Positions 1-12,477 of a stretch of DNA of 36,650 bases are shown piece by piece. Location of the stretch: contig JAGHUD010000068.1 in the NCBI GenBank assembly GCA_018065005.1, forward strand, positions 1 through 36,650, given 5' to 3'. The stretch comes from Candidatus Physcousia equi. GTDB lineage: Bacteria > Bacteroidota > Bacteroidia > Bacteroidales > Bacteroidaceae. The position numbers and the translations under genes were made by a program. The notes beneath the pieces were generated by a model, which was not told where the DNA came from, searched no databases, and saw only the letters and a program-made list of their open reading frames with translations. How positions within the stretch are numbered: position 1 is the first letter of the stretch; the number at the start of each line of letters is the position of its first letter.

Positions 1-10
1 GTTCAAAGTG

Positions 11-44
11 TTAAAAAACAAAAGTGCCTCAAAATGAGGCACTT
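11..44 (-). terminator. Rho-independent terminator after mnmE
   Basis: A 9-bp perfect inverted repeat (AAGTGCCTC at 22-30, GAGGCACTT at 36-44, 5-nt loop) is followed on the minus strand by a T-rich tract (complement of 11-20). It lies about 60 nt beyond the mnmE stop and would end the minus-strand run. Confidence 0.8.
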
Positions 45-106
45 ATTCATAAATGTTCCGAAATGTTCAAGTTTGTTCAAACAGGGCTACTTGCCGATGC
101 AGAATG

Positions 107-1489
107 TTATTTTCCAATACAGAAATTCTTGAAGATATTGATGAGAACCTCTTCGGAAGTAATTTCTGTGCCAAGGATGGTGGATAGATGGGAGAGGCAG
201 AGGCGAAGGTCTTCTGCAATCATGTCGCCAGAATTGCGGTTCTCGATTGAAGACAGTGCGCGTGATAGGTCGGACGAGGCAAGGTCGAGTGCTTCCTTAT
301 GTCTTATATTGTTAATGAGTACTTCATCGTTATTCATGCCATTATAAAGACTCTTTGCATGATCGAGAAGTCTTTGTTGAAGCAATTCAATACCTACGTT
401 GTGAAGAGCAGAAATGTGCAAACAAGGGAAAAAGCATTTTTTTGCAACGTTATCACCCACTTCATTCATGTCAACTTTGTTCATGACATAAATGACTTTT
501 TGTTCCTTGCAAAATTCAAGCTCTGGATATGGCACATTGGGTTCTGTGAGGAGGATGATGATCTGTGCTTTTTTTGCTGTCGAAAGTGAGCGTTCGATAC
601 CGAGTTGCTCAATGGTATCATATGTCTTTCTAATTCCGGCAGTGTCGATGAATCGAAAATGAAATCCGTTGATTGTAATAGTGTCTTCAATGAGATCGCG
701 CGTTGTTCCCTCAATATCGCTTACAATGGCTTTGTCATCATCTAAAAGTCGATTTAATAAAGTTGATTTTCCAACATTTGGCGAACCTATAATAGCAACA
801 GGAATACCATTCTTGATGGCATTGCCAGATTTGAATGAACTGCTCAAACGTTTAATCTCCTCGTGTGTTGCTTTTGTGAGACTATGAAGCTGCTGTCTAT
901 CCGCAAATTCAACATTTTCTTCGCTGAAATCAAGTTCCAATTCGAGCAGAGATGTAATCGTGAGCAATTGATTTCTGAGTTCTGACAGTTTGTTACTGAT
1001 GTTGCCTCTCATTTGATTGATGGCAATCTGATGAGCAGCTTTACTTTGTGATGCAATTAAATCAGAAACGGCCTCCGCTTGTGTTAGGTCGAGACGACCA
1101 GACAAGAAAGCGCGTTGGGTGAACTCTCCTGGTCGAGCCATTCTTGCCCCATTTCTGATAAGCAAATCAAGTACCGTTTGTATGATATATGACGACCCGT
1201 GACAAGATATTTCCACAGCATCCTCCCCAGTGTATGAATGTGGTGCGCGAAACACAGTAAGTAAGACATCGTCTATAACAGGATCTCTATGACCCGAATC
1301 CTGATCTGTCAGATAATCCCTATTATCTATTAACTCACCATAATGTACGGAGTATCCTTTTGCATCACCAATCTCTTTCGAAAATATTTTGTTTGCAATG
1401 GACACCGCAAAAGTGCCAGATATGCGTATTACAGCAATAGCCCCCCCGACAGCTGTGGCAGGGGCGCATATAGTATCAGAATTCAACAT
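107..1489 (-). CDS. mnmE: tRNA uridine-5-carboxymethylaminomethyl(34) GTPase MnmE (TrmE)
   Basis: With MnmG, MnmE installs the (carboxymethyl)aminomethyl group on wobble U34 of certain tRNAs, using GTP and methylene-THF; it is cytoplasmic. The 460-residue protein has normal family length. The N-terminal folate-binding domain opens with DTICAPATA. The G domain is inserted in the helical domain: P-loop GSPNVGKS at 235-242, GTTRD at 261-265, DTAG at 282-285 and an NKVD motif. The chain ends in FCIGK, the conserved C-terminal Cys motif needed for modification. The start at 1489 gives the expected N-terminus. A possible minus-strand -7 box (CAAAATTA at 1498-1505) lies so close that it would make a nearly leaderless mRNA, so co-transcription from dapA (49-nt gap) is equally likely. 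Confidence 0.97.
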   Translation of the reverse strand: MLNSDTICAPATAVGGAIAVIRISGTFAVSIANKIFSKEIGDAKGYSVHYGELIDNRDYLTDQDSGHRDPVIDDVLLTVFRAPHSYTGEDAVEISCHGSSYIIQTVLDLLIRNGARMARPGEFTQRAFLSGRLDLTQAEAVSDLIASQSKAAHQIAINQMRGNISNKLSELRNQLLTITSLLELELDFSEENVEFADRQQLHSLTKATHEEIKRLSSSFKSGNAIKNGIPVAIIGSPNVGKSTLLNRLLDDDKAIVSDIEGTTRDLIEDTITINGFHFRFIDTAGIRKTYDTIEQLGIERSLSTAKKAQIIILLTEPNVPYPELEFCKEQKVIYVMNKVDMNEVGDNVAKKCFFPCLHISALHNVGIELLQQRLLDHAKSLYNGMNNDEVLINNIRHKEALDLASSDLSRALSSIENRNSGDMIAEDLRLCLSHLSTILGTEITSEEVLINIFKNFCIGK

Positions 1490-1538
1490 TCAGAATTCAA
1501 AATTAGAAATCATGAAAGGATAAGGACTTTCTTTGCAA

Positions 1539-2432
1539 TCAATACTTAATACCCAGATCATGCACAATTTGTGAGATCTTTTCCATTGTGTTGAGGGTAG
1601 TCGGTACAAGTGGCAATCGCAACTGGTTTTCGATGACGCCCATAGAATGGAGCATTGCCTTGACGCCGGCAGGGTTTCCATCAACAAATAGGAGTTTGAA
1701 GAGTTCCGTGAATTTGTGGTGAATTTTCAGAGCAGGGTCATATTCGCCACGAAGAGCCAGTCTGACCATGCGAGAGAATTCGGCAGGGAGCGCATTGCCA
1801 ATCACAGAGATAACACCAACTGCACCGAGTGTAATGAGTGGGAAAGTTATGCCGTCGTCACCGCTGATGACATCGAAATGAGCAGGTTTGTTTTTGATGA
1901 TGTCATCCATTTGCGTAATATTTCCACTTGCTTCTTTAATAGCAACCACATTTGTGCAATCATTAGCCAGGCGGAGGGTTGTCTCTGCAGTCATATTAAC
2001 ACCCGTTCTTCCTGGCACATTATATAGAACCACGGGGACAGGCGATGCTTGGGCTATGGCACGGAAATGCTGATAGAGTCCTTCCTGTGATGGTTTGTTA
2101 TACATCGGACAAACACTCAGGATTCCATCAATACCAGTCAAGTCAGTTGTTTGGAGTTCACGAATCACTGCGGAGGTGCAATTTCCTCCACAGCCCATCA
2201 AGAGAGGAACGCGTCCAGAAACTCTCGACACGACAATTTGACGAATTTTTGCTTTTTCTTCTTGTGTTAACGTAGGTGTTTCGGCTGTTGTACCCAAGAG
2301 GCAAATGAAGTCAGCGCCGTGAGTAATCTGAAATTCGAGCAGGCGTATCAAAGCATCGTAATCGATATCGCCAGTTTCTGTAAAAGGTGTGATAAGTGCG
2401 ACGCCAAGCCCGCGAAATTTATTTATTGCCAT
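1539..2432 (-). CDS. dapA: 4-hydroxy-tetrahydrodipicolinate synthase DapA
   Basis: DapA condenses pyruvate with aspartate semialdehyde, the first committed step to lysine and diaminopimelate. Counting from MAINKFRGLG, the product is 297 residues, the usual length. Visible catalytic residues are K166 (VVAIKEASG, Schiff-base lysine), Y137 (VVLYNVPGRTG) and T48-T49 (LLGTTAE). The frame extends upstream to an ATG at 2477, but that adds 15 residues of non-family sequence and lies upstream of a good -7 box at 2465-2472, so 2432 is preferred. It sits between ligA (78 nt upstream) and mnmE (49 nt downstream), all minus strand. Confidence 0.96.
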   Translation of the reverse strand: MAINKFRGLGVALITPFTETGDIDYDALIRLLEFQITHGADFICLLGTTAETPTLTQEEKAKIRQIVVSRVSGRVPLLMGCGGNCTSAVIRELQTTDLTGIDGILSVCPMYNKPSQEGLYQHFRAIAQASPVPVVLYNVPGRTGVNMTAETTLRLANDCTNVVAIKEASGNITQMDDIIKNKPAHFDVISGDDGITFPLITLGAVGVISVIGNALPAEFSRMVRLALRGEYDPALKIHHKFTELFKLLFVDGNPAGVKAMLHSMGVIENQLRLPLVPTTLNTMEKISQIVHDLGIKY

Positions 2433-2464
2433 GTTTGTGTTAGTGGTTTTTTGCAAAATCAGTG

Positions 2465-2472
2465 CAAAATTA
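2465..2472 (-). promoter_or_regulatory. Putative -7 promoter element for dapA
   Basis: CAAAATTA on the plus strand reads TAATTTTG on the minus strand, an exact match to the Bacteroidetes TAnnTTTG element. No clear -33 TTTG is seen at the right distance (a CAA at 2495 is 22 nt away). It lies 33 nt upstream of the chosen dapA start. Confidence 0.45.
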
Positions 2473-2510
2473 CACAATTTTGTCGAAATATGCGCAATGT
2501 TGTAAGATAT

Positions 2511-5629
<3,119 letters not shown>

Positions 5630-5646
5630 GCGAAAAGATAAAAAAA

Positions 5647-6009
5647 TTAAACCTCTGGCTCTTCTTCATTCGTATCCACTTGATTGACTACGGCACCATG
5701 TTTCTCACTTCCTTCCTGTTTGATGATGAAAAGATCTTCATCATAGCGCGTCATATAGTATCTTTCACGGGCTACTCGTTCCACTTCTGCATTGTCCTTG
5801 TTAAGCTTTTCGAGTTTTTTAGAATTCTCCTCATAACTGATTTGCAGTTCACCAATTTCACGTTTAAGGGTTTCTATGGATTCCCAGCGGTAGTGCCGTT
5901 CCCAGAGGCTGTTCCCATCGAGAAAACCCACAAAAAGCGCGCATAGGACCACCACGACCCAGCACTTGTGGGCCCTTAGAAAGTCTAATACAGAAATGAA
6001 TTTGCTCAT
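5647..6009 (-). CDS. Septum formation initiator family protein (DivIC/FtsB-like)
   Basis: A 120-residue bitopic membrane protein of the FtsB/DivIC type, which joins the FtsQLB-like subcomplex controlling septal peptidoglycan synthesis. It has a short cytoplasmic N-terminus, one membrane segment (about 16-32, CWVVVVLCALFVGFL), then a coiled coil (about 43-85, ETLKREIGELQISYEENSKKL) and the family motif ERVARERYYM. The acidic tail (EEEPEV) is probably disordered. It heads the minus-strand run with the DUF4369-type gene and ligA. Confidence 0.85.
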   Translation of the reverse strand: MSKFISVLDFLRAHKCWVVVVLCALFVGFLDGNSLWERHYRWESIETLKREIGELQISYEENSKKLEKLNKDNAEVERVARERYYMTRYDEDLFIIKQEGSEKHGAVVNQVDTNEEEPEV

Positions 6010-6044
6010 ACGAAAAAAAGATGCTTATTATTGTATTCGGAGCA

Positions 6045-6052
6045 CAAAGATA
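6045..6052 (-). promoter_or_regulatory. Putative -7 element for the divIC-like/ligA run
   Basis: CAAAGATA reads TATCTTTG on the minus strand, an exact TAnnTTTG match, 36 nt upstream of the DivIC-like start. No convincing -33 element is seen. It stands back to back with the dnaX -7 element. Confidence 0.5.
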
Positions 6053-6096
6053 CGTTTTTTTTTGCTATAAATAGCGCATGAATAGGTTTTTTTTTG

Positions 6097-6104
6097 TATT
6101 TTTG
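6097..6104 (+). promoter_or_regulatory. Putative -7 element for dnaX
   Basis: TATTTTTG matches TAnnTTTG, 85 nt upstream of the dnaX start. The region before it is T-rich and the -33 box is unclear. The resulting leader would be about 75 nt. Confidence 0.45.
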
Positions 6105-6188
6105 CATTTAGTAACAAAATCATATCTTCAACCCCATCTCTTTAGAGGTGTGTTAACGATTTAGAAACAACATAAATACAATGAATTT

Positions 6189-7976
6189 ATGGAAGAATAT
6201 ATAGTTTCTGCCAGAAAGTATCGTCCAGCCACATTTGACACCGTTGTTGGTCAGCGTGCGCTCACGACCACATTGCTCAATGCCATTAGGACAGGCAAGT
6301 TGGCGCATGCCTATCTGTTTTGTGGTCCACGAGGCGTCGGCAAGACAACCTGTGCGCGTATTTTTGCCAAGACGATTAACTGCACCAATCCGCGACCTGA
6401 TGGTGAAGCCTGCAACGAGTGCGAGTCATGCCGTGCATTTGATGAAGGACGTTCCATGAACATCCACGAGTTGGATGCCGCCTCCAACAACTCGGTTGAA
6501 GACATCCGCGAACTCATCCAACAGGTGCTGATCCCCCCTCAGACAGGGCGCTACAAGGTATTCATTATCGACGAGGTGCACATGCTCTCAACGTCTGCCT
6601 TCAATGCCTTTCTGAAAACCCTCGAGGAGCCGCCCTCCTACGTCATTTTTGTGATGGCCACCACCGAGAAGCATAAGATTCTTCCCACCATCCTCTCACG
6701 ATGCCAAGTCTATGATTTTGCACGTATGACGCTGCAAAACACCATCGACCACCTGCGTCATGTGGCAGAGAAAGAAGGCTATGTCGTAGACGACGAAAGC
6801 CTTAACCTCATTGCCCAGAAAGCAGATGGTGGTATGCGAGACGCCTTATCCATCTTTGACCAAATGGTAAGTTTCACTGGGGGAGAGGTCACCTACCAGA
6901 AAACCCTTGAGAGCCTCAACGTGCTTGATAGCGAATACTATTTCCGCCTTGTCGACCATTTTCTCAAGCACGAAGTAGAACCCTGCATGCTTCTGCTCAA
7001 CGAGGTCATCCAAAAAGGCTTTGACCCCGGCATATTCATTGGCGGTCTCGCATCCCACCTGCGCGACTTGATGGTCAGCCGCGACGAGCAGACGCTGTCG
7101 CTCCTTGAGGTAAGCGACAACATGAAAGGGCGCTACCAGGAGCAAGCAAGCAGATGCGAATCACGCTTCCTCTATCGCACCATCCGTCTGTGTAACGAGT
7201 GCGACCAGAACTATCGCACCAGTCGCAATAAACGTTTGCAGGTAGAGATCTGCCTCATCCAAGCCGCAACAGACGACGACAGTGCGGGGCGTCGCCCCAA
7301 GACACTGAAACCATTGTTCGACGTTGAGCAGAAGGTAACTGCTCAACAACAGACGGTAGCCTCTGTGAACACAAGCTCGGCTACCAACACCCCGTCTTCT
7401 GTCCAGCAAGTAGTAGCACCCGCTACCAACCCACCTGCTGGGAACACATCCACTACACAGACAGAAACGTCAGTCCAACCCACTCACTCTGCACCCAAGC
7501 TCCGCACCTTCAGAATGGGTGCATTTGGTCCCAGCCTCATGCGCCAAACAGAAGGGGTGGAAGAATGCAAAACGTCTCGTTCGACGCCTATCGTCAAAAA
7601 CGAACTTCCGGCTCGTCCCATCACCGAGCATGAAGCCATCCTCTGTTGGAATGAAGTGGCAGCACGCCTTCCCATAGAGCATAAAGCTTTAGCTCAACGA
7701 ATGGTAGATATGAAACTGAATATCAAAGACAACATGAGTTTCAGTTTTTCGGTCAACAACGAGCAGGTTAAAGAGTCGTTCTCAAACATACTCCCAACCA
7801 TTCTCAACCATTTTCGCCAACTCTTCAACAACCCAGAAATCAGTTGCAGCATCGAAGTAGCGCAAATTGAGCAAGCGCGCAGTATCTTCAGCAAACCAGA
7901 AATCTACAAACAGATGGTCGAGCACAACAATTGTTTAGGCATGCTGAAAGAAGCGTTAAAACTCGAATTTGACTGA
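6189..7976 (+). CDS. dnaX: DNA polymerase III subunit gamma/tau
   Basis: This is the ATPase of the clamp loader that loads the beta clamp and organises the replisome. The 595-residue product has the AAA+ core at its N-terminus: P-loop GPRGVGKT at 46-53, a zinc module with C65, C75, C78 and C81, a Walker B region [10 protein letters not shown], and the SRC sensor in [10 protein letters not shown] Pro/Thr/Ser/Gln-rich linker (about 375-440) precedes a C-terminal tau-like domain (from about 480). The ATG at 6189 is in frame with the conserved [10 protein letters not shown]; the ATG at 6181 is out of frame and soon stops. It is followed 20 nt later by the FemAB-DegT gene. Confidence 0.97.
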   Translation: MEEYIVSARKYRPATFDTVVGQRALTTTLLNAIRTGKLAHAYLFCGPRGVGKTTCARIFAKTINCTNPRPDGEACNECESCRAFDEGRSMNIHELDAASNNSVEDIRELIQQVLIPPQTGRYKVFIIDEVHMLSTSAFNAFLKTLEEPPSYVIFVMATTEKHKILPTILSRCQVYDFARMTLQNTIDHLRHVAEKEGYVVDDESLNLIAQKADGGMRDALSIFDQMVSFTGGEVTYQKTLESLNVLDSEYYFRLVDHFLKHEVEPCMLLLNEVIQKGFDPGIFIGGLASHLRDLMVSRDEQTLSLLEVSDNMKGRYQEQASRCESRFLYRTIRLCNECDQNYRTSRNKRLQVEICLIQAATDDDSAGRRPKTLKPLFDVEQKVTAQQQTVASVNTSSATNTPSSVQQVVAPATNPPAGNTSTTQTETSVQPTHSAPKLRTFRMGAFGPSLMRQTEGVEECKTSRSTPIVKNELPARPITEHEAILCWNEVAARLPIEHKALAQRMVDMKLNIKDNMSFSFSVNNEQVKESFSNILPTILNHFRQLFNNPEISCSIEVAQIEQARSIFSKPEIYKQMVEHNNCLGMLKEALKLEFD

Positions 7977-7996
7977 TAATTTTTCGCAACTCACTT

Positions 7997-10153
7997 ATGA
8001 CAATAATCCCATATTCCATCAATTTAGCTGATGTTTGGAATCAATTCGTCAGAAACTCCAAGAACGGCACCTTCCTCCTGGAACGAGGTTTCATGGATTA
8101 TCATGGCGACCGTTTCATGGATTGTTCTCTGATGGTGTACGATGACGACGTACTCACCGAAGATGAAAAGGAAAGCATGCCCCGTCTGGAGGGTCTGAAA
8201 GCCGTTTTTCCTGCCAATTGGGTGGAGCAAGAGCGCAAGGTCTATTCCCATCAAGGCCTCACCTACGGCGGTCTCATCGTGTCTGAAGACGCCACGCAAA
8301 AAGAGGTGTTGGAACTCTATCAAGCCATCCTGAGATACTACGATCGCATGTATATGGCTCGATATGTTCTCATCAAACCTATACCTTATATATATGCCAC
8401 CTATCCCAACGCTGAAGAGCTCTATGCCCTCTGGCGTGCAGGAGCGAAACTGCGTCAGCGCAGCATCAGCACAACAGTGAGCATGGCAAACCCCATGAAA
8501 ATGCGCACACTGCGCATCCGCAAGGCAAAAAAGGCAGTCGAAAACGATATCTACATTGAGCGTATGCCCGAAGGAGATTGGTCTTGTCTCGTCGAGTATT
8601 GGCAAATCCTCACCGATGTGTTGCAAACACACCACCACGCCAAGCCCGTTCACAGTGTAGAAGAGATGCAACTCCTCATGGAACGATTTCCTAAGGACAT
8701 AAAACTCTACGTGGCACGCCGTGAAGGGAACATACTGGCAGGAGTCATCGTCTTTGAAACCAAGACCGTTGCTCACGTCCAGTACATCGCAGCAGGCGAA
8801 GAAGGCAGGGAGTTGGGAGCACTCGATCTCATCTTCAAGCACCTCATCAACGTGCGGTACAAGAATGTGCCCTTCTTTGATTTCGGCATTTCCACTGAAG
8901 AAGGAGGACGCAAACTCAACGAAGGACTCATCTTCCAAAAAGAAGGATTTGGAGGTCGCGGCGTATGCTACGATGCCTACGAGCTCCGCCTCGACCGTGC
9001 TGACCTGGCAGCGCTCAGTCCTCAGAAGGAGGATGAGGAGGAGAAGCGCATTCCCTATCTCAACCTCAAAGCCATCAACGATCGTTTCCAGCCCCGTTTG
9101 GGCGAGGTTGTAGAACGTGTCACCCGCAGCGGCCGCTATTTGCTGGGCGACGAGGTGAAGGATTTCGAAAAACACTTTGCTGCCTATTGCGGCACGGACT
9201 ACTGCATCGGAGTGGGCAATGGTCTTGAAGCACTCGTGCTCATACTCAGAAGCTACAAGCGCCTGCTGGAATGGAAAGACGACGACGAAGTCATCGTTCC
9301 TGCAAACACCTACATTGCCACCATACTCGCCATTCGCGAAGCGGGACTAAAACCCGTGCTGTGCGAACCCCGCTCATCCGACTACCTCATGGATACCACA
9401 CAGCTGCCTCTTCTCTACACCGAGCGCACCGTTGCCATTCTCCCGGTACATCTCTACGGACGTTGTTGCGACATGAAACCCATCAACACCTTTGCTGCTC
9501 AGCATGGCTTGAAAGTGGTCGAAGATGCGGCACAGGCTCATGGTGCTCGCTACGAAGAGATGCGTGCCGGTAGTCTGGGCGATGCCGCCGCTTTTTCCTT
9601 CTATCCTGGCAAGAATCTCGGAGCATTGGGCGATGCGGGTGCCGTCTGCACCAACGACCCACTGTTAGCTACTTGCGTGCGGAGCATGGCCAACTACGGA
9701 AGCCAGGAGAAATACGTCAACGAGATGTGTGGATTAAACAGCCGCATGGACGAATTGCAGGCGGTGGTGCTCGACGTCAAACTGCGTCAGCTTGACGAAG
9801 ACAATGAAATCCGGCGACAGATGGCGCGACAGTACATAGATGCCCTCGACAATCCACTCATCACCCCACCGCAGTGGCCACAACAAGCCGATTCGCACGT
9901 CTGGCACATCTTCCCCATTCGTTGTGCACATCGCGACGAATTGCAAGCCTACCTGAAGGCGCATGGTGTAGAAACATTGATTCATTACCCCATACCGCCC
10001 CACAAGCAAGAAGCATTCAGCGAACTCAACCACTTGTGCTATCCCATCACAGAACGCATCCACAACGAAGTGCTCTCGCTGCCCCTTTCTCCTGTGCTGA
10101 CGGGCTCGCAGGTGGAACGCATCATCAAGTTGCTCAACGAATTCAACGTCTGA
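7997..10153 (+). CDS. Fusion: FemAB/GNAT-like acyltransferase plus DegT-family sugar aminotransferase
   Basis: A 718-residue two-domain protein. Residues 1 to about 340 resemble FemAB-like/GNAT acyltransferases, with the typical late motif [19 protein letters not shown] followed by FQKEGFGG. After a charged linker ([11 protein letters not shown], 341-351), [10 protein letters not shown] starts a complete DegT/DnrJ/EryC1/StrS aminotransferase, the PLP-dependent family that aminates keto-sugar nucleotides. The PLP lysine is K539 in [15 protein letters not shown], the pyridine-contacting Asp is D510 in [11 protein letters not shown], and the family GNGLEAL and NYG motifs are present. The closest subfamily by eye is FdtB/QdtB-like (3-amino-dideoxyhexose formation). 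I infer amination of a sugar nucleotide followed by acylation of the amine. No other sugar-nucleotide or glycosyltransferase genes flank it; dnaX is 20 nt upstream. Confidence 0.85.
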   Translation: MTIIPYSINLADVWNQFVRNSKNGTFLLERGFMDYHGDRFMDCSLMVYDDDVLTEDEKESMPRLEGLKAVFPANWVEQERKVYSHQGLTYGGLIVSEDATQKEVLELYQAILRYYDRMYMARYVLIKPIPYIYATYPNAEELYALWRAGAKLRQRSISTTVSMANPMKMRTLRIRKAKKAVENDIYIERMPEGDWSCLVEYWQILTDVLQTHHHAKPVHSVEEMQLLMERFPKDIKLYVARREGNILAGVIVFETKTVAHVQYIAAGEEGRELGALDLIFKHLINVRYKNVPFFDFGISTEEGGRKLNEGLIFQKEGFGGRGVCYDAYELRLDRADLAALSPQKEDEEEKRIPYLNLKAINDRFQPRLGEVVERVTRSGRYLLGDEVKDFEKHFAAYCGTDYCIGVGNGLEALVLILRSYKRLLEWKDDDEVIVPANTYIATILAIREAGLKPVLCEPRSSDYLMDTTQLPLLYTERTVAILPVHLYGRCCDMKPINTFAAQHGLKVVEDAAQAHGARYEEMRAGSLGDAAAFSFYPGKNLGALGDAGAVCTNDPLLATCVRSMANYGSQEKYVNEMCGLNSRMDELQAVVLDVKLRQLDEDNEIRRQMARQYIDALDNPLITPPQWPQQADSHVWHIFPIRCAHRDELQAYLKAHGVETLIHYPIPPHKQEAFSELNHLCYPITERIHNEVLSLPLSPVLTGSQVERIIKLLNEFNV

Positions 10154-10220
10154 AGACTCTGAGGAGTAGCACCCAAAGACCTATCTTTAGCCACTCCTGC
10201 AGCAAATCTTTAGAGAATCC

Positions 10221-10252
10221 TTTGTTGCATACACCATTATTTAGTATTTTTG
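10221..10252 (+). promoter_or_regulatory. Promoter of metY
   Basis: TTTG at 10221-10224 is separated by 20 bp from TATTTTTG at 10245-10252, a close match to the Bacteroidetes -33/-7 consensus. The predicted start site is a few bases further on, about 25 nt before the metY ATG at 10283. Confidence 0.75.
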
Positions 10253-10282
10253 CAAAATAATCCAAAACCTAAACATACATTT

Positions 10283-11560
10283 ATGAAAAGAAACATCGAA
10301 ACCATCTGCATCCATGGCGGATGGAAAGCCAAGAAAGGCGAACCCCAACAGCTGCCCATCTACCAAAGCACAACCTTCCGCTACGAAACCAGCGACCAGA
10401 TGGCGCGTCTTTTCGACCTCAAGGACGAAGGCTATTTCTATACAAGACTTGCCAACCCCACAAACGATGCCGTTGCCAAGAAGATCTGCGCACTGGAGGG
10501 TGGCGTAGGTGCCATGCTCACATCGAGCGGACAGGCAGCCAATTTCTATGCAGTCTTCAACATCTGTCAGGCAGGCGATCATTTCATCACCTCCAACAAC
10601 ATATATGGTGGCACCTACAACCTCTTTGGCGTTACCATGAAGAAGCTCGGCATCGAGTGCACATTCGTCGATCCAGACTGGGACGATGAGCGCATCGAAG
10701 CTTGTTTCCGCCCCAACACGAAGTGCTTCTTTGGCGAGACAATCTCTAACCCGGGCGGTAATGTTTTCGACATCGAGCGATTCGCAAATATGGCACACAA
10801 GCACGGCGTGCCCCTCATCGTCGACAACACCTTTGCAACGCCTGTCAACTGCCGCCCCTTCGAGTGGGGATGCGACATCGTCACACACTCCACCACCAAG
10901 TACATGGATGGCCACGCCTCACAGGTGGGTGGATGTGTCGTTGACTCCGGCAATTTCGACTGGGACGCACATGCAGAGAAATTCCCCTGCCTCTGCACAC
11001 CCGACGAAAGCTATCATGGACTGACATACACCAAGGCGTTCGGCAAAATGGCTTACACGACAAAGCTCGTGGCACAACTCATGCGCGACTTAGGTTCCAT
11101 CCCTGCGCCCCAGAACTCCTTCCTCCTCAACATCGGTCTCGAAACACTCGCGTTGCGCATGCGCCAGCACTGCAGCAATGCACAGAAGGTAGCCGAGTGG
11201 CTCGCAGCGCAACCCAAGGTTGGATGGGTCAACTATGCAGGACTCCCCGGCAACAAGTACTATGAGTTGGGACAAAAATACCTACCAAACGGAGGATGCG
11301 GCGTCATCGCTTTTGGCATGAAAGGCACACGCGAGGAGGCGATACGCTTCATGGACAACCTCGACTTCATCTCCATCGTCACCCATGTGGCTGATGCCCG
11401 CACTTGCGTGTTGCATCCCGCCAGCCACACCCATCGCCAGCTGAGCGACGAGCAGCTTCGTGAAGCCGGCGTTGCTCCAGACCTCATCCGTCTGTCCGTC
11501 GGCATAGAAAATGTGGAGGACATCATTGCCGACCTCCAGCAAGCCATGGAGAAGATGTAA
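10283..11560 (+). CDS. metY: O-acetylhomoserine sulfhydrylase/aminocarboxypropyltransferase
   Basis: A Cys/Met metabolism PLP enzyme that makes homocysteine from O-acetylhomoserine and sulfide. From MKRNIETICIHGG it has 425 residues, the normal MetY length and longer than cystathionine gamma-synthases. PLP lysine K206 lies in HSTTKYMDGH; D181 is in VDNTFATP; the N-terminal phosphate-binding YTRLANPT and SSGQA motifs are present. The frame extends 11 codons upstream to 10250, but that ATG overlaps the -7 box, so 10283 is the start. It is monocistronic by layout, with its own promoter and a strong terminator at 11584. I saw no SAM riboswitch in the short leader. A cystathionine gamma-lyase-type activity is the less likely alternative. 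Confidence 0.93.
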   Translation: MKRNIETICIHGGWKAKKGEPQQLPIYQSTTFRYETSDQMARLFDLKDEGYFYTRLANPTNDAVAKKICALEGGVGAMLTSSGQAANFYAVFNICQAGDHFITSNNIYGGTYNLFGVTMKKLGIECTFVDPDWDDERIEACFRPNTKCFFGETISNPGGNVFDIERFANMAHKHGVPLIVDNTFATPVNCRPFEWGCDIVTHSTTKYMDGHASQVGGCVVDSGNFDWDAHAEKFPCLCTPDESYHGLTYTKAFGKMAYTTKLVAQLMRDLGSIPAPQNSFLLNIGLETLALRMRQHCSNAQKVAEWLAAQPKVGWVNYAGLPGNKYYELGQKYLPNGGCGVIAFGMKGTREEAIRFMDNLDFISIVTHVADARTCVLHPASHTHRQLSDEQLREAGVAPDLIRLSVGIENVEDIIADLQQAMEKM

Positions 11561-11583
11561 ACTTGCCCACCGGTTACTAACCT

Positions 11584-11635
11584 AAAAGGCGGTAAGAAAT
11601 GTCAGAATCAACGCACATTTCTTACCGCCTTTTTT
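11584..11635. terminator. Bidirectional terminator between metY and the adenosyltransferase gene
   Basis: A perfect 19-bp stem (11584-11602 with 11615-11633) and a 12-nt loop, with a T run on the plus strand and T4 on the minus strand. It lies 23 nt after the metY stop and 70 nt after the convergent adenosyltransferase stop, so it can serve both. Confidence 0.92.
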
Positions 11636-11705
11636 GTGTCCATTCGAACCTTCGACATGGCATGAATGCCAAGCCATGAGTTTCGATTTCTATTTTTGTC
11701 AGATG

Positions 11706-12257
11706 CTACCGGCTGCTCCAAGCTATGTCGGCAGTGCCTTCGTCTTGATTGAGTTTGCGCGCCAACACGAAGAAGTAGTCACTCAGACGGTTCACATAAG
11801 AAGTGAGACACGCATCCACATGGCATTCGCTCTCCGCAAGGCGAAAGATTTGCCTTTCTGCCCTTCGGCACACCGTGCGACACACATGGGCATACGACGC
11901 CGCGCTACTACCGCCAGGCAAGATGAAAAATCTGAGGGGCGGAACTAAAGCCTCGATGCGATCAATCTCGTGTTCCAGTTCTTCCACCATTTCTTTTGTC
12001 ACCTGCATCCCGGGGCGGTTTGCGTCGGGCGAAGTTTCAGTTGCCAAACAGCCCCCAACGACAAACAGGTTGCCCTGCACGCCCTGAAGAAAGTGTTTGT
12101 CCTTTTGCTCACGGCAGTAAGTGAGCAGCACGCCGATGTGCGAATTGAGTTCATCCACGGTGCCGTAACTCTCCAGTCTGTCGCAGCATTTGCTGACGCG
12201 CTTGCCTCCGACGAGTGAGGTCTGTCCCTCGTCGCCTGTCTTTGTGTAAACTTTCAT
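11706..12257 (-). CDS. Cob(I)yrinic acid a,c-diamide adenosyltransferase, PduO type
   Basis: Transfers the adenosyl group of ATP to cob(I)alamin to make adenosylcobalamin, the cofactor of methylmalonyl-CoA mutase and other mutases. The 183-residue protein has the PduO-type N-terminal nucleotide-binding motif KVYTKTGDEGQTSLVGG, the DRLESYGTVDELNSHIG motif, and the later RTVCRRAERQIF and YVNRLSDYFFVLAR helices. Length matches the stand-alone PduO/MMAB family. It stands alone on the minus strand, convergent with metY and divergent from the GH5 gene. Its leader carries an unusual hairpin (12275-12311); no cobalamin riboswitch is recognisable. Confidence 0.92.
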   Translation of the reverse strand: MKVYTKTGDEGQTSLVGGKRVSKCCDRLESYGTVDELNSHIGVLLTYCREQKDKHFLQGVQGNLFVVGGCLATETSPDANRPGMQVTKEMVEELEHEIDRIEALVPPLRFFILPGGSSAASYAHVCRTVCRRAERQIFRLAESECHVDACLTSYVNRLSDYFFVLARKLNQDEGTADIAWSSR

Positions 12258-12274
12258 GCGGTTCCTTTAGTTGG

Positions 12275-12311
12275 TCGGAGAGCCTCGCTTGTGCCTGCGG
12301 AGGCGCTCCGA
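12275..12311 (-). promoter_or_regulatory. Hairpin in the 5' leader of the adenosyltransferase mRNA
   Basis: TCGGAGAGCCTC (12275-12286) pairs with GAGGCGCTCCGA (12300-12311) with one mismatch and a 13-nt loop. If transcription starts from the -7 box at 12327-12334, this hairpin is near the 5' end of the mRNA and about 17 nt before the ATG. It may stabilise the mRNA or affect translation. Confidence 0.5.
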
Positions 12312-12326
12312 TGGTGTGTGCTACTG

Positions 12327-12334
12327 CAAAGATA
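12327..12334 (-). promoter_or_regulatory. Putative -7 element for the adenosyltransferase gene
   Basis: CAAAGATA reads TATCTTTG on the minus strand, an exact TAnnTTTG match. The -33 element is weak. It is 70 nt upstream of the start codon. Confidence 0.45.
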
Positions 12335-12426
12335 GTAAAAAAAAGTGCACAGCATGCTTTTCCTTCTCTTTTTTTGCTTTTTGCCACCTTCCGAGCTCTT
12401 CTATTATATAATAATGTGTCATAAAT

Positions 12427-12457
12427 TTTGTGAATTGATATAAAATGTATAACTTTG
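12427..12457 (+). promoter_or_regulatory. Promoter of the GH5 gene
   Basis: TTTG at 12427-12430, 19 bp, then TAACTTTG at 12450-12457: a near-ideal Bacteroidetes promoter. It places transcription start after the upstream ATG at 12445, so translation must start at 12478. Confidence 0.75.
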
Positions 12458-12477
12458 TAAAAAATGTAAATCTACAC

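Noticed and set aside
8024..9175. 383-residue minus-strand frame opposite the FemAB-DegT gene
   Set aside because: Antisense shadow with no recognisable motif; the plus-strand protein is well supported.
10162..10198. AGGAGT/ACTCCT inverted repeat after the FemAB-DegT gene
   Set aside because: Only 6 bp at the base with a weak AAAGA/TCTTT inner pair and no T run; not convincing as a terminator.
12258..12444. Cobalamin riboswitch upstream of the adenosyltransferase
   Set aside because: The leader is under 90 nt and lacks a recognisable B12-box; only a simple hairpin is present.
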